64,000 nucleotides of DNA from Nocardioides sp. URHA0020 (GCF_000620705.1 NZ_KK211166.1:535962-599961); one strand, 5' to 3'; shown: positions 26,827-35,369, numbered from the stretch's first letter. Notes: generated by a model from the letters alone, not told the origin. Numbers and translations are program-made.

Positions 26827-28086
26827 CTATTGGCGTCGGGTGAAGGTGACCTCGCCGCTGTGGTGCTGCTCCATTGCGTACGCCGGGTCGTGGGCGCGGG
26901 CGTGGTGTCTTGGGCAGAGGAGTCCGGCGTTGCCGAGGTCGGAAGGGCCACCGTCGGCCCATCTGGTCCAATGGTGGGCGTGGCACATCCAGGGCGGCCA
27001 GTCGCAGCCCTCGGTCACGCAGCCGCCGTCGCGCAGGGTCATGGCGGTGAGCTGGGCCTTGGTGAAGAACCGTCGTGCTCTCCCGACGTCGAGGACCTCG
27101 GAGTCCGCGCCGAGGACGACGGGGATGATCCTCGCGGTGCACGCCAATCGGCGGGCGGCGGCTGCGCTGATGCGCTCTCCGGTGTCGATGACCCCGGCCT
27201 TGTCCAGCCGGCCGAGGAAGGTGTCGTGGTCGATGGTGACCACGATGGTCGCGTCCCGTCCTCCGAGCTGGGGGAGGTCTTTCGCGCTGATGCGGTCGAT
27301 GAGCTCGCAGAAGGCTCGGCCCATCCGCTCGGGTCCGGGCCGTCTCTCCATCCCGGGGCCGTGGGTGGCGGCGAGGTGCTTGGGGGCGGCGAGCGCGAGG
27401 AGCATCTTCTTCAGCTCGGCTGCCTGCAACGCGGGCAACGTGAAGCGTCCGTGGACCTTGCCGTGGCCGTCGTCGCTCATCGTGAGCCGGCACGCTTGTG
27501 CTGCTTTGGCTTCTTCACGTTCGAGGAGGTCGGACTCGTGCTGGTCGGCGAGGTCGGGTGCGATGACCTCCAGGAGCCGGCGCCCGAGGATGGTGAGGCG
27601 CTTCGCGTCGTGCTCCTCCGCGGCTGTGACGAGGTGCTCCTCGGCCTTGATCAGCAGGTCCGGGTCGAGACCGTCCGGGAGTGCCTTGATCGACCGGATG
27701 ATCACGTCGGCCTGCTCCAGGCGCAGGTCGCCGCGGGCGAGCCCTGATCGGACCCGGTCGTAGATGCCGAGGTCGTACCCGCGGCGCACGGTCCGGTATG
27801 CCGCCGACCTGGTCTCGCGGGTCTGGTGGGCGTACCAGTTCGACGTGCTCGTGGCGCCGACATCGGTGCCGACCTGGACCTCGTCGGCGTGCGCGGCGAC
27901 GCGGGTCTTGAGCTCGACCACCTGAGCCTTCAGGCGGCCCAGTTCCAGAAGCGTTGTGGCGGCTTCCGGAGCGCTCATCGACCACACCGACGCCCCCACC
28001 AGAGCGTCGGCAGCAGTACGCATCTGCGCGGTCACCAATGCCACCTGGTGGTGGGGTGTGGTCATCGTGGTCATGGTTCTAGCCAA
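26827..28086 (-). CDS. DUF222 / HNH endonuclease domain protein (13E12 repeat family)
   Basis: A 419-residue protein of a family present in many copies in actinobacteria. The N-terminal DUF222 region is helical (LGRLKAQVVELKTRVAAHAD, SGLARGDLRLEQADVIIRSI). The C-terminal HNH motif reads MCHAHHWTRWADGGPSDLGN then LLCPRHHARAH, which keeps the His and Asn expected of a metal-dependent nuclease. Function is not established for the family. Several ATG codons lie within the first 8 residues. A palindromic repeat array begins 160 bp upstream. Confidence 0.85.
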   Translation of the reverse strand: MARTMTTMTTPHHQVALVTAQMRTAADALVGASVWSMSAPEAATTLLELGRLKAQVVELKTRVAAHADEVQVGTDVGATSTSNWYAHQTRETRSAAYRTVRRGYDLGIYDRVRSGLARGDLRLEQADVIIRSIKALPDGLDPDLLIKAEEHLVTAAEEHDAKRLTILGRRLLEVIAPDLADQHESDLLEREEAKAAQACRLTMSDDGHGKVHGRFTLPALQAAELKKMLLALAAPKHLAATHGPGMERRPGPERMGRAFCELIDRISAKDLPQLGGRDATIVVTIDHDTFLGRLDKAGVIDTGERISAAAARRLACTARIIPVVLGADSEVLDVGRARRFFTKAQLTAMTLRDGGCVTEGCDWPPWMCHAHHWTRWADGGPSDLGNAGLLCPRHHARAHDPAYAMEQHHSGEVTFTRRQ

Positions 28087-28247
28087 GCACTGACCACCGA
28101 CAGTCAGAGGCTCAGAACCCCTGTTTTCACAGGGTTCTGGGTCACGAAGGAGTCACGATCCGAGGAGTTCATCCACACCTGCATTGACGGCCTGTGGAGG
28201 GGCATCCATCAGCGTTCGAACTGCAGGAACCGGGTGTCGTCCAGGGT

Positions 28248-28732
28248 GGTTTCGAGGCTCGGGCCTGGCGGCCCTCGCACCTCAACCAGCGGGGACCCGG
28301 CAGGCGGCCGCAACCACTGCGCGCCGTACCCGCGTAGTCGCCCTGTCGGCGAACGACCCCAATGCACCCGAAGGCCGAGCCCATCGCCCTGCCTTCGCTG
28401 CAGGGGTTTCGAGGCTCGGCGCTAGCGCGCCTCGCACCTCAACCACCGAGAAGCCGGCCGCCGTACCCGGCGTAGCCAGCCTGTCGGCGAACGAGCCGAG
28501 CCCACCCGAAGGTCACGCTCATTGCCCTGCCTTCGCTGCGGGGTTTCGAGGCTCGGGCCTGGCGGCCCTCGCACCTCAACCACCGGATGGCCGCAACCCA
28601 CTGCGCGCCGTACCCGCGTACCCGGCCTGTCGGCGGCCGACCCGAGCGGAGCTGGATGCTCCGCACATTGCCTTGGTTTTCCTGCGGGGGTTTCGAGGCT
28701 CGGCGCTAGCGCGCCTCGCACCTCAACCACCG
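28248..28732. repeat. Array of four palindromic intergenic repeats
   Basis: Four copies of a roughly 44-bp element start at 28248, 28405, 28542 and 28689. Each begins GGTTTCGAGGCTCGG and ends CTCGCACCTCAACC plus a few bases. The centres alternate: GGCCTGGCGGCCC in copies 1 and 3, GCGCTAGCGCGCC in copies 2 and 4. Outer arms GGTT and GAGG pair with AACC and CCTC, so each folds as a hairpin. The 95-115 bp between copies are also related (CCGTACCCGCGTA, CCTGTCGGCG and TTGCCCTGCCTTCGCTGC recur), so the whole is a degenerate tandem array of 137-157 bp units. A half-copy (CCTCAACCACCG) lies at 28781. The array fills most of the 757-bp gene-free gap between the HNH and pirin genes. Confidence 0.85.
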
Positions 28733-28843
28733 GGGCGACGTACCGCGTCTTCCCAGCCACCGGGACGGCGTACCGCTCCTCCTCAACCACCGCGGACGGC
28801 GTGCCAGGACACCTTGATCACCGATGGCCGACGCGTCCTCTTG

Positions 28844-29815
28844 CTAGCGGCGTTCCTTCAGGCGGACGTTGGGGAGCGGGGGCGCTGGGATGGGGGGGCG
28901 GTGGTCGCCGACCGGGATGCCGAAGGGGCCGTCGGCGAGTCGGCCGTCGACGATCTGGGCCTGCCACTCGTCGCGCCAGGCGACGACCTCCTCGTGGGTG
29001 CGGGCGACGATGTTCCACCACATCACGATGGCCTCGCCGAAGGGCGGCCCACCGAGGAGCAGCAGCCGGACCGGTTCGTCGGTCGACGTGAGCTCGATCG
29101 TCGAGGACCCGGGCGGCACGTAGGCGAGGTCGTGCTGCGCGGCCTCGACCCCGGCGACCGACAGCGCGCCGGAGTCGACGAGGACACCGTGCTCGAAGGT
29201 CGGGTCGACGTCGAGGACGACCGACGTGCGGGGAGAGAGCACCACCTCGGCGCCGAGCAGCGGGGTGTACGTCGACACCGGCGAGGTGTCGCCGAGCAGC
29301 GAGCCCAGGAACACCCGCGCCTCGAAGCCCTCGCCGCGCACCGGCTCCGGCGCGTGGTGGGCGAAGGTCGGGTCGACGAACCTGTCGGCGTCGGGCAGCG
29401 CGACCCACAGCTGGGCGCCGTGCAGGGTCGTCGTCGACGACGGCGAGACCTCGGAGTGGCTGATGCCGCGACCGGCGGTCATCAGGTTGACCTCGCCGGG
29501 TCGCACCATCGCGTGGTGCCCGGCGCTGTCGCGGTGCTCGACCTCGCCGGTGAAGAGCCAGCTCACCGTCTGCAGCCCGGTGTGCGGGTGCGGCGGGACG
29601 ACCATGCCGCCGCTCTCGGCGACCTCGTCCGGCCCGTAGTGGTCGACGAAGCACCAGGCGCCGATCAGCGAGCGCTCGCGCTGCGGGAGCGTACGGCGTA
29701 CGCGCATCGCGCGCGGCCCGCCGAGCGGGACGTCGCGCGGGGTCATGATCTCGACGCCCGACCCGGTGGCGGTGTGGCAGTCGAGCTCGGCCGGCCTGTC
29801 CTCGAGGTTGCTCAC
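28844..29815 (-). CDS. Pirin family protein
   Basis: A 323-residue bicupin. The N-terminal cupin carries metal ligands in HPHTGLQTVSWLFTGEVEHRD, followed by AGRGISHSEVSP, and the C-terminal pirin domain has VEAAQHDLAYVPPGSS and LLLGGPPFGEAIVMWWN. Pirins are iron-binding; some have quercetinase activity, others regulate transcription or metabolism. The role here is unknown. GTG 29815 is chosen because CACAAT lies 6 bp upstream as a possible -10; an upstream open stretch of 21 residues is possible. Confidence 0.85.
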   Translation of the reverse strand: MSNLEDRPAELDCHTATGSGVEIMTPRDVPLGGPRAMRVRRTLPQRERSLIGAWCFVDHYGPDEVAESGGMVVPPHPHTGLQTVSWLFTGEVEHRDSAGHHAMVRPGEVNLMTAGRGISHSEVSPSSTTTLHGAQLWVALPDADRFVDPTFAHHAPEPVRGEGFEARVFLGSLLGDTSPVSTYTPLLGAEVVLSPRTSVVLDVDPTFEHGVLVDSGALSVAGVEAAQHDLAYVPPGSSTIELTSTDEPVRLLLLGGPPFGEAIVMWWNIVARTHEEVVAWRDEWQAQIVDGRLADGPFGIPVGDHRPPIPAPPLPNVRLKERR

Positions 29816-29821
29816 ACCGCC

Positions 29822-29827
29822 ATTGTG
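29822..29827 (-). promoter_or_regulatory. Possible -10 box of the pirin gene
   Basis: CACAAT lies 6 bp before the GTG at 29815. It overlaps the last codon region of the upstream oxidoreductase gene frame boundary, so the pirin gene may have its own start of transcription. Confidence 0.35.
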
Positions 29828-29834
29828 ACGCGCC

Positions 29835-32219
29835 TCAGGACAGGTGGTGCGGCTGGACCGCTCGCTTGGTCTCGTCACCGCGACTGGAGGAGCTCGGCAC
29901 CACCTTGTTGGCGTCGCTCGCCTGGGTCACGCCGGTCCGTCCACCCGTGGACCGCTCCAGCCGCACGATCACCGACTTGTACGCCGGCTGGTTGCTGCCC
30001 TCCGCGGTGTGGCCGAGCGGCACCAGCGGGTTGGTCTCCGGGTAGTACGCCGCCGCGCACCCGCGGGGCTGGTCGTACGCCACGATCCGGAAGGTCGGCA
30101 CCTGACGCTCCGAGCCGTCCTTCCACTCGCTGATGATGTCGACGTAGTCACCCTCCGCGAAGCCCAGGGCCGCGATGTCGTCCTGGTGCAGGAAGATCAC
30201 CCGCCGACCGCCCTCGATCCCGCGGTAGCGGTCGCTGAGCCCGTAGATCGTGGTGTTGAACTGGTCGTGGGACCGGATCGTCTGCAGCACCAGGCGGCCC
30301 TCCGGGATCTGCAGCACCTCCATCGGGCTGACGGTGAAGATGGCGCGGTCCTTCTCGGTCTCGAAGGTCCGGGTGTCCCGCGGCGGGTGCGGCAGCGTGA
30401 AGCCGCCCGGCTGGTCGACCTTCTCCTCGTACGCCGCGCACCCGGGCACGATCCGCGAGATCCGTCGCCGGATGTTGGAGTAGTCCGCCCGGAACTCCGA
30501 CCACGGGATGCCCCGGCCGTCGTCGAGCGTCGCCTCGGCCAGCGTGCAGATGATGTCGACCTCGGAGCGCAGGTGCTTCGAGGCCGGTGCCAGCGGGCCC
30601 TTGGAGGAGTGCACCGCCGACATCGAGTCCTCGACCGTCACGCGCTGGCGGATCCCGCCGGTCAGGTCCTTCTCGCTGCGGCCGAGCACCGGCAGCATCA
30701 GCGCCTCGCGACCGTGGACGACGTGCGACCGGTTCAGCTTGGTGGAGACGTGCACGGTCAGGTCGGCCGAGCGGAGCGCGTCCTCGGTCACGGACGTGTC
30801 CGGGGCGGCGGAGACGAAGTTGCCGCCGAGGCCCACGAAGACCTTCGCCTTGCCGTCGCGCAGCGCCTTGATGGATGCCACGGTGTCGTACCCGTGCTCG
30901 CGCGGGGGGTCGAAGCCGAACTCGGCCTGCAGGGAGTCGAGGAAGTGGTCCGGCACACGCTCCCAGATGCCCATGGTGCGGTCGCCCTGCACGTTGGAGT
31001 GGCCGCGCACCGGGCACAGCCCGGCGCCGGGCTTGCCGATGTTGCCCTGCAGGAAGGCGACGTTGGCGATCTCCTTAACCGTGGCCACCGCGTTGTGGTG
31101 CTGGGTGATCCCCATCGCCCAGCAGAAGACCGTCTTGGAGGAGGCCTGCAGCATCCGTGCGGCCTCCTCGATCTCGGCGCGGCTCAGGCCGCTCGAGGCG
31201 AGGACGTCGTCCCAGTCCAGGTGGCGCGAGGCCTCGGCGTACTCCTCGAAGCCGACGGTGTGCTCCTCGATGAAGTCGCGGTCGATCGCGCCCCACTGCA
31301 GCAGCAGGTGCCCGAGCGCCTGGAGCAGCGCGAGGTCGCCGTTGGTGCGCACCTGGAGGTAGAGGTCGGCGAGCCCGGTGCCCGGTCCGACGATGCCCCG
31401 GGGGGTCTGCGGGTTCTTGAACCGCAGGAGTCCCGCCTCCTTGAGCGGGTTGACCGCGATGATCTTCGCGCCGTGCTGCTTGGCGATCTCGAGGGCGCTG
31501 AGCATCCGGGGGTGGTTGGTGCCGGGGTTCTGCCCCATGATCACGATGAGGTCGGCGTCGTGGACGTCGTCGAGCGTGACCGATCCCTTGCCGATGCCGA
31601 TCACCTCGGCCAGACCCACCGACGTCGACTCGTGGCACATGTTCGAGCAGTCGGGCAGGTTGTTGGTGCCGTAGGCGCGGGCGAAGAGCTGGTAGAGGAA
31701 CGCCGCCTCGTTCGAGACCTTGCCGGAGGTGTAGAACACGGCCTGGTCCGGCTCGATCGCCCGCAGGTGTCGCCCCATCATCGCGAAGGCGTCGTCCCAG
31801 CTGATCGGCTCGTAGTGGGTCGCGCCGTCGCGCACCACCATCGGCTCGGTGATCCGGCCCTGCTGGTTGAGCCAGTAGTCGGTGTGCTCCGCCAGGTCGG
31901 CCAACGAGTGCCGGGCGAAGAACTCCCGGTCGAGGTGGTTGCGGGTCGCCTCGTCCACGACGGCCTTGGCGCCGTTCTCGCAGAACTCCGCGGTGTGACG
32001 GTGCTCGGCGTCCGGATCCGGCCAACCGCATCCCTGGCAGTCGAAGCCGTCGACCTGGTTGAGACGGAGCAGGGTGCGCGCCGTGCGGACGACGCCCATC
32101 TGCTCGAGCGAGCGCCTCATCGCGACCGTGACCGCGGGCACGCCCGCGGCGTAGTGCTTGGGCTTGCCGACCGTGACGTCGGCCTCGTCGATCTCGTGCT
32201 CACGCGCTCGTCGTCCCAT
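29835..32219 (-). CDS. FdhF/YdeP-family molybdopterin oxidoreductase
   Basis: A 794-residue enzyme of the DMSO-reductase superfamily, YdeP branch. The N-terminal Fe-S motif is GFDCQGCGWPDPDAEHRH...FCENGAKA. Molybdopterin-binding parts include FYTSGKVSNEAAFLYQLFAR, NMCHESTSVGL, DADLIVIMGQNPGTNHPRM and a C-terminal domain with SHDQFNTTIYGLSDRYRG. Substrates of this group are unknown, although they are named after formate dehydrogenase; YdeP is linked to acid resistance in E. coli. No fdhD or electron-transfer subunit is nearby. ATG 32219 follows -10 CAGGAT by 6 bp. Confidence 0.88.
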   Translation of the reverse strand: MGRRAREHEIDEADVTVGKPKHYAAGVPAVTVAMRRSLEQMGVVRTARTLLRLNQVDGFDCQGCGWPDPDAEHRHTAEFCENGAKAVVDEATRNHLDREFFARHSLADLAEHTDYWLNQQGRITEPMVVRDGATHYEPISWDDAFAMMGRHLRAIEPDQAVFYTSGKVSNEAAFLYQLFARAYGTNNLPDCSNMCHESTSVGLAEVIGIGKGSVTLDDVHDADLIVIMGQNPGTNHPRMLSALEIAKQHGAKIIAVNPLKEAGLLRFKNPQTPRGIVGPGTGLADLYLQVRTNGDLALLQALGHLLLQWGAIDRDFIEEHTVGFEEYAEASRHLDWDDVLASSGLSRAEIEEAARMLQASSKTVFCWAMGITQHHNAVATVKEIANVAFLQGNIGKPGAGLCPVRGHSNVQGDRTMGIWERVPDHFLDSLQAEFGFDPPREHGYDTVASIKALRDGKAKVFVGLGGNFVSAAPDTSVTEDALRSADLTVHVSTKLNRSHVVHGREALMLPVLGRSEKDLTGGIRQRVTVEDSMSAVHSSKGPLAPASKHLRSEVDIICTLAEATLDDGRGIPWSEFRADYSNIRRRISRIVPGCAAYEEKVDQPGGFTLPHPPRDTRTFETEKDRAIFTVSPMEVLQIPEGRLVLQTIRSHDQFNTTIYGLSDRYRGIEGGRRVIFLHQDDIAALGFAEGDYVDIISEWKDGSERQVPTFRIVAYDQPRGCAAAYYPETNPLVPLGHTAEGSNQPAYKSVIVRLERSTGGRTGVTQASDANKVVPSSSSRGDETKRAVQPHHLS

Positions 32220-32225
32220 GGCTCC

Positions 32226-32231
32226 ATCCTG
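32226..32231 (-). promoter_or_regulatory. -10 box of the molybdopterin oxidoreductase gene (leaderless)
   Basis: CAGGAT on the minus strand, 6 bp before the ATG at 32219. Confidence 0.45.
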
Positions 32232-32378
32232 TCCCTCGAGGCAAGTACCGGGAGCGGTACCCGCACTCGCATCCGGGGACTCCCGTGGAAATAGCCCATT
32301 GGTGCCTGTCTGGATGACCACGCTCACCGCTACCTTCAGGCGACCGCCTCACCGACGGACCAACGCAGGAGCATCTCG

Positions 32379-33248
32379 ATGTCAACGAACGTACCCCCGC
32401 CCGAGGACCCGCAGCCTGAGGGCGAGGCAGTTCCCCCCCAGCCGCCGGTCGGCGAGGAAGCCGCACCGCCGCCGCCGCCACCGCCGCCGTCGTACGGCGC
32501 GCCCGCGGGCGGGTACGGCGAGGCGCCTCCGCCCCCTCCGGGACTCGCCACGAAGAAGTGGGACCTGGGCGCTGCCCTCTCCTACGGCTGGGCGAAGTTC
32601 CAGGACAACCTCGGGCAGATCCTGCTCGCGGCCCTGGTCCTCTTCGTCGTGTACGCCGCGGCGGTCGCGATCGCCTTCGGCTTCATCGCGCTGCTGACGA
32701 GCAGCCCGAGCTGCGAGCTCAACGACTCCGCGACCAACCTGGTGTGCGACGACGGCTCGGGCTTCCTCTGGCGGATGATCGTCAGCGGACTGGCGTTCGG
32801 ATTCGTCTTCGTCGTCGCGCAGATCGTCGGCGCCGGCATCATCCGCGGCGCACTCGGCATCACCGAGGGACGGCGATTCCAGGTGTCGGAGCTGTTCAAG
32901 ACCGAGGGCATCGGCGCGGTCGTGCTCGCGAGCCTGCTGGTCGGCGTCCTCACCGGCGTCGGCTACATCCTCTGCTACCTGCCCGGCATCGTGGTGGCGT
33001 TCCTGACGTCGTACACGCTGTTCTTCGTCATCGACAAGGGCCTCTCGCCGGTCGAGGCGGTGAAGGCCAGCTTCGAGCTGATCAAGGACAACCTCGGCGA
33101 CACGCTCATCTGGTACATCGTCGGCGGCCTGGTCGCCGCCGCCGGTGCCATCGCGTGCGGCGTCGGCCTCCTGGTGACCGTGCCGCTGGTCATCATCGGC
33201 ACGGCGTACACCTTCAAGAAGCTGACGGACCAGCCGGTCGCTCCCTGA
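32379..33248 (+). CDS. Uncharacterised multi-span membrane protein with polyproline N-terminus
   Basis: A 289-residue protein. Residues 1-60 are a Pro-rich cytoplasmic region including eight consecutive prolines. About six membrane segments follow (ILLAALVLFVVYAAAVAIAF, FGFVFVVAQIVGAGIIRGAL, VVLASLLVGVLTGVGYILC, GIVVAFLTSYTLFFVIDKGL and others), with LSPVEAVKASFELIKDNLGD between spans. This resembles the DUF975-type membrane proteins but no function is known. AGGAG lies 8 bp before the ATG. A strong bidirectional terminator follows. Confidence 0.7.
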   Translation: MSTNVPPPEDPQPEGEAVPPQPPVGEEAAPPPPPPPPSYGAPAGGYGEAPPPPPGLATKKWDLGAALSYGWAKFQDNLGQILLAALVLFVVYAAAVAIAFGFIALLTSSPSCELNDSATNLVCDDGSGFLWRMIVSGLAFGFVFVVAQIVGAGIIRGALGITEGRRFQVSELFKTEGIGAVVLASLLVGVLTGVGYILCYLPGIVVAFLTSYTLFFVIDKGLSPVEAVKASFELIKDNLGDTLIWYIVGGLVAAAGAIACGVGLLVTVPLVIIGTAYTFKKLTDQPVAP

Positions 33249-33263
33249 CCCTGGTCCCTCCAC

Positions 33264-33299
33264 CGTCGACCCGCCCGAGAACCTTCGGGCGGGTCGACG
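33264..33299. terminator. Bidirectional terminator (GTCGACCCG-type hairpin)
   Basis: A perfect 15-bp stem, CGTCGACCCGCCCGA/TCGGGCGGGTCGACG, with a 6-nt loop. It lies between the convergent membrane-protein gene and hmgA. Confidence 0.8.
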
Positions 33300-33322
33300 T
33301 CGTTCTCGGAGCGGTGGCTGGG

Positions 33323-34495
33323 TCAGGGCTGACGTGCCCACGTCCACGCGTACGCCGGGTCCTCGGCCGCGAGCCCGCCCTCGCCGAGGTCGAGCGGCGC
33401 GAAGGTGTCGACCATGACGGCAGACTCGTCGAAGTAGTCGACGCCCAGCGAGGCCTCGATCGCGGACGGCTGCGGGCCGTGGGCGTAGCCACCGGGGTGC
33501 AACGAGATCGAGCCGAGCCCGATGCCCGACCCCTTCCGCGCCTCGTAGTCGCCGGCGACGTAGAACATCACCTCGTCGCTGTCGACGTTGGAGTGGTAGT
33601 ACGGCACCGGGATCGACAGCGGGTGGTAGTCGACCTTGCGCGGCAGGAAGTTGCAGATCACGAAGTTGTGTCCCTCGAAGACCTGGTGCACCGGTGGCGG
33701 CTGGTGCACCTTGCCGGTGATCGGCATGTAGTCCTCGATGTTGAAGGTGTAGGGGTAGAGACAGCCGTCCCACCCGACCACGTCGAAGGGATGCGTCGCG
33801 TACGTCAGCCGGGTGCCGACGACCCCGGCGCTGGTGCGGTGCTTCACCAGCACGTCGACGTCCGTGCCGTCGACCAGGAACGGCTCGGTGGGGCCGTAGA
33901 GGTCGCGCTCGCAGTACGGCGCGTGCTCGAGCAGCTGGCCGTAGCGCGAGAGGTAGCGCTTCGGCGGGGCGATGTGGCTGTTGGCCTCGATCGCGTAGAG
34001 CCGGCTCGGCTCGGCCGGCACCCAGCAGTGCGTGGTCGCCCGCGGCACGATCACGTAGTCGCCGGCGCGGTAGTCGACGACGCCGAAGACCGTCACGACC
34101 ACGCCGCTCCCGGACTCGACGTACACGCACTCGTCCCCGATCGCGTTGCGGTAGTACGGCGACGGGTCGGTCCCGGTCACGACGTACGAGATCCGGACGT
34201 CGTTGTTGCCAAGCACCAGCCGGCGCCCCTCGACGGCATCCAGGCCGGTCTCGAGCTCGTGGAGCTTGAGGTGCCGCGGCTTGAGGGGGTGGTTGGGCGT
34301 GCGGCCCTGGTCGGGCAGCTCCCAGACCTCGGAGGCGACGATCGCCGACGGCACGCCCCGGTGGTAGAGCAGGGAGGAGTCGGAGGAGAAGCCCTCCTCC
34401 CCCATCAGCTCCTCGTAGTAGAGCCGACCCTCGGGGTCGCGGTGCTGGGTGTGTCGGGTCGGCGGGATCTCGCCCACCGCGCGGTAGTACGCCAT
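33323..34495 (-). CDS. hmgA: Homogentisate 1,2-dioxygenase
   Basis: A 390-residue non-haem iron dioxygenase that opens homogentisate to maleylacetoacetate in tyrosine and phenylalanine breakdown. It shows MAYYRAVGEIPPTRHTQHR, GSLGADYVIVPR-like cupin strands (AGDYVIVPRATTHCWVP), VVGWDGCLYPYTFNIEDY, the metal-site PPPVHQVFEGHNFVICNF and the C-terminal SISLHPGGYAHGPQP. At 390 residues it is shorter than the 430-450 of classical enzymes, as in other actinobacterial forms. It is divergent from the unknown gene and fahA. Confidence 0.9.
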   Translation of the reverse strand: MAYYRAVGEIPPTRHTQHRDPEGRLYYEELMGEEGFSSDSSLLYHRGVPSAIVASEVWELPDQGRTPNHPLKPRHLKLHELETGLDAVEGRRLVLGNNDVRISYVVTGTDPSPYYRNAIGDECVYVESGSGVVVTVFGVVDYRAGDYVIVPRATTHCWVPAEPSRLYAIEANSHIAPPKRYLSRYGQLLEHAPYCERDLYGPTEPFLVDGTDVDVLVKHRTSAGVVGTRLTYATHPFDVVGWDGCLYPYTFNIEDYMPITGKVHQPPPVHQVFEGHNFVICNFLPRKVDYHPLSIPVPYYHSNVDSDEVMFYVAGDYEARKGSGIGLGSISLHPGGYAHGPQPSAIEASLGVDYFDESAVMVDTFAPLDLGEGGLAAEDPAYAWTWARQP

Positions 34496-34502
34496 GTCTG
34501 GT

Positions 34503-34509
34503 TACGTTA
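34503..34509. promoter_or_regulatory. Shared, oppositely read -10 region of hmgA and the divergent gene
   Basis: On the plus strand TACGTT (34503-34508) lies 6 bp before GTG 34515. On the minus strand TAACGT (34509-34504) lies 8 bp before the hmgA ATG at 34495. The two boxes overlap by five positions, and only 19 bp separate the two start codons. Confidence 0.5.
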
Positions 34510-34514
34510 GTCCC

Positions 34515-35369
34515 GTGGTGACCGACGGCACATGGACCTCCTTCGTCGACGACGCCGCGATCTTCCCGCCCGGGGACGCGCCGATCCACGAGGCCGCGGC
34601 CGCGCACCAGGCCCGCCGGCACGCGGCGTACGCCGACCTGGTCGGCACGTTCGTGGTCCGCGACACCGACATCCCGCTCCTGCGCGGCACCCCGCTCGCG
34701 CTGTCGGTGGTCGTCACCGGCGGCGCCGGTCAGGTCGCGGGAGCCGCCGGCCTCGGCCGCAAGCTGCACGTCGCCGTCGAGGGCCTCGAGATCGCGCTGC
34801 GGGACCCCGCGGACCCGGTCGGCGCCGCCCGCCGGGTGGTCGCCGCCGTCGACGCCGCCCGCGCGGAGGGCGTCCTGGACGACCACGTGCCGATCTACAT
34901 CGAGATCCCCGGCTCCTGTCCCGAGACGACCTGGCTCCGAGCGGCCGACGAGGTCGCCGCGGCCGAGCACCGCCTCAAGCTCCGGACCGGCGGCCTGGAG
35001 GCGCACGCCTTCCCCACGGCCACCACCCTCGCCGGCTGGATCGACGCGGCACTGGATCGCGAGACGCCGTACAAGTGCACGGCCGGGCTGCATCGCGCGG
35101 TGCGCCACACGGGCGCGGAGGGGTTCGAGCACCACGGCTTCCTCAACCTGCTCGTCGCGACCCGGCTCGCGTTCGACGGCAGCCCACCGACGGACGTGGT
35201 GGAACTGCTCGAGCAGCGGGAGCCCGCCGCGCTCGTGGCGACCGCGCGCGGCCTCGACCTGGCCGGCGCGCGGCGGTGGTTCACGTCCTTCGGCTCCTGC
35301 GCGGTCGACGAGGCGCTCGAGGACCTGCTGGAGCTGGGCCTCTTGGATGCGGGTCGCGCAGATGACTGA
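34515..35369 (+). CDS. Uncharacterised conserved protein linked to homogentisate catabolism
   Basis: A 284-residue soluble protein that I cannot assign. Recognisable blocks are FVDDAAIFPPGDAPI near the N-terminus, PIYIEIPGS near residue 130, LKLRTGGLEAHAFPTATTLA near 155-175, TPYKCTAGLHRAVRHT near 190-205, and HHGFLNLLVATRLAF. Alternating strands and helices with conserved Lys, Cys and His suggest a TIM-barrel-like enzyme. It lies between hmgA and fahA and overlaps fahA by 8 nt, so it is co-translated with it. GTG 34515 is set by the -10 box; an open frame extends 7 codons upstream. A role in the maleylacetoacetate step is possible but not shown. Confidence 0.75.
   Translation: MVTDGTWTSFVDDAAIFPPGDAPIHEAAAAHQARRHAAYADLVGTFVVRDTDIPLLRGTPLALSVVVTGGAGQVAGAAGLGRKLHVAVEGLEIALRDPADPVGAARRVVAAVDAARAEGVLDDHVPIYIEIPGSCPETTWLRAADEVAAAEHRLKLRTGGLEAHAFPTATTLAGWIDAALDRETPYKCTAGLHRAVRHTGAEGFEHHGFLNLLVATRLAFDGSPPTDVVELLEQREPAALVATARGLDLAGARRWFTSFGSCAVDEALEDLLELGLLDAGRADD

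Noticed and set aside
26827..28086. A mobile element or group I/II intron endonuclease.
   Set aside because: The HNH domain belongs to the DUF222 type. No terminal repeats, target duplication or split host gene is visible.
28248..28732. A CRISPR array.
   Set aside because: Repeats are 44 bp with alternating cores, and the spacers are long (93-113 bp), unequal and related to one another. No cas gene is near.
29835..32219. A formate dehydrogenase.
   Set aside because: The N-terminal Fe-S motif and the missing partner subunits fit the YdeP branch, whose substrate is unknown. Calling formate activity would overstate the evidence.
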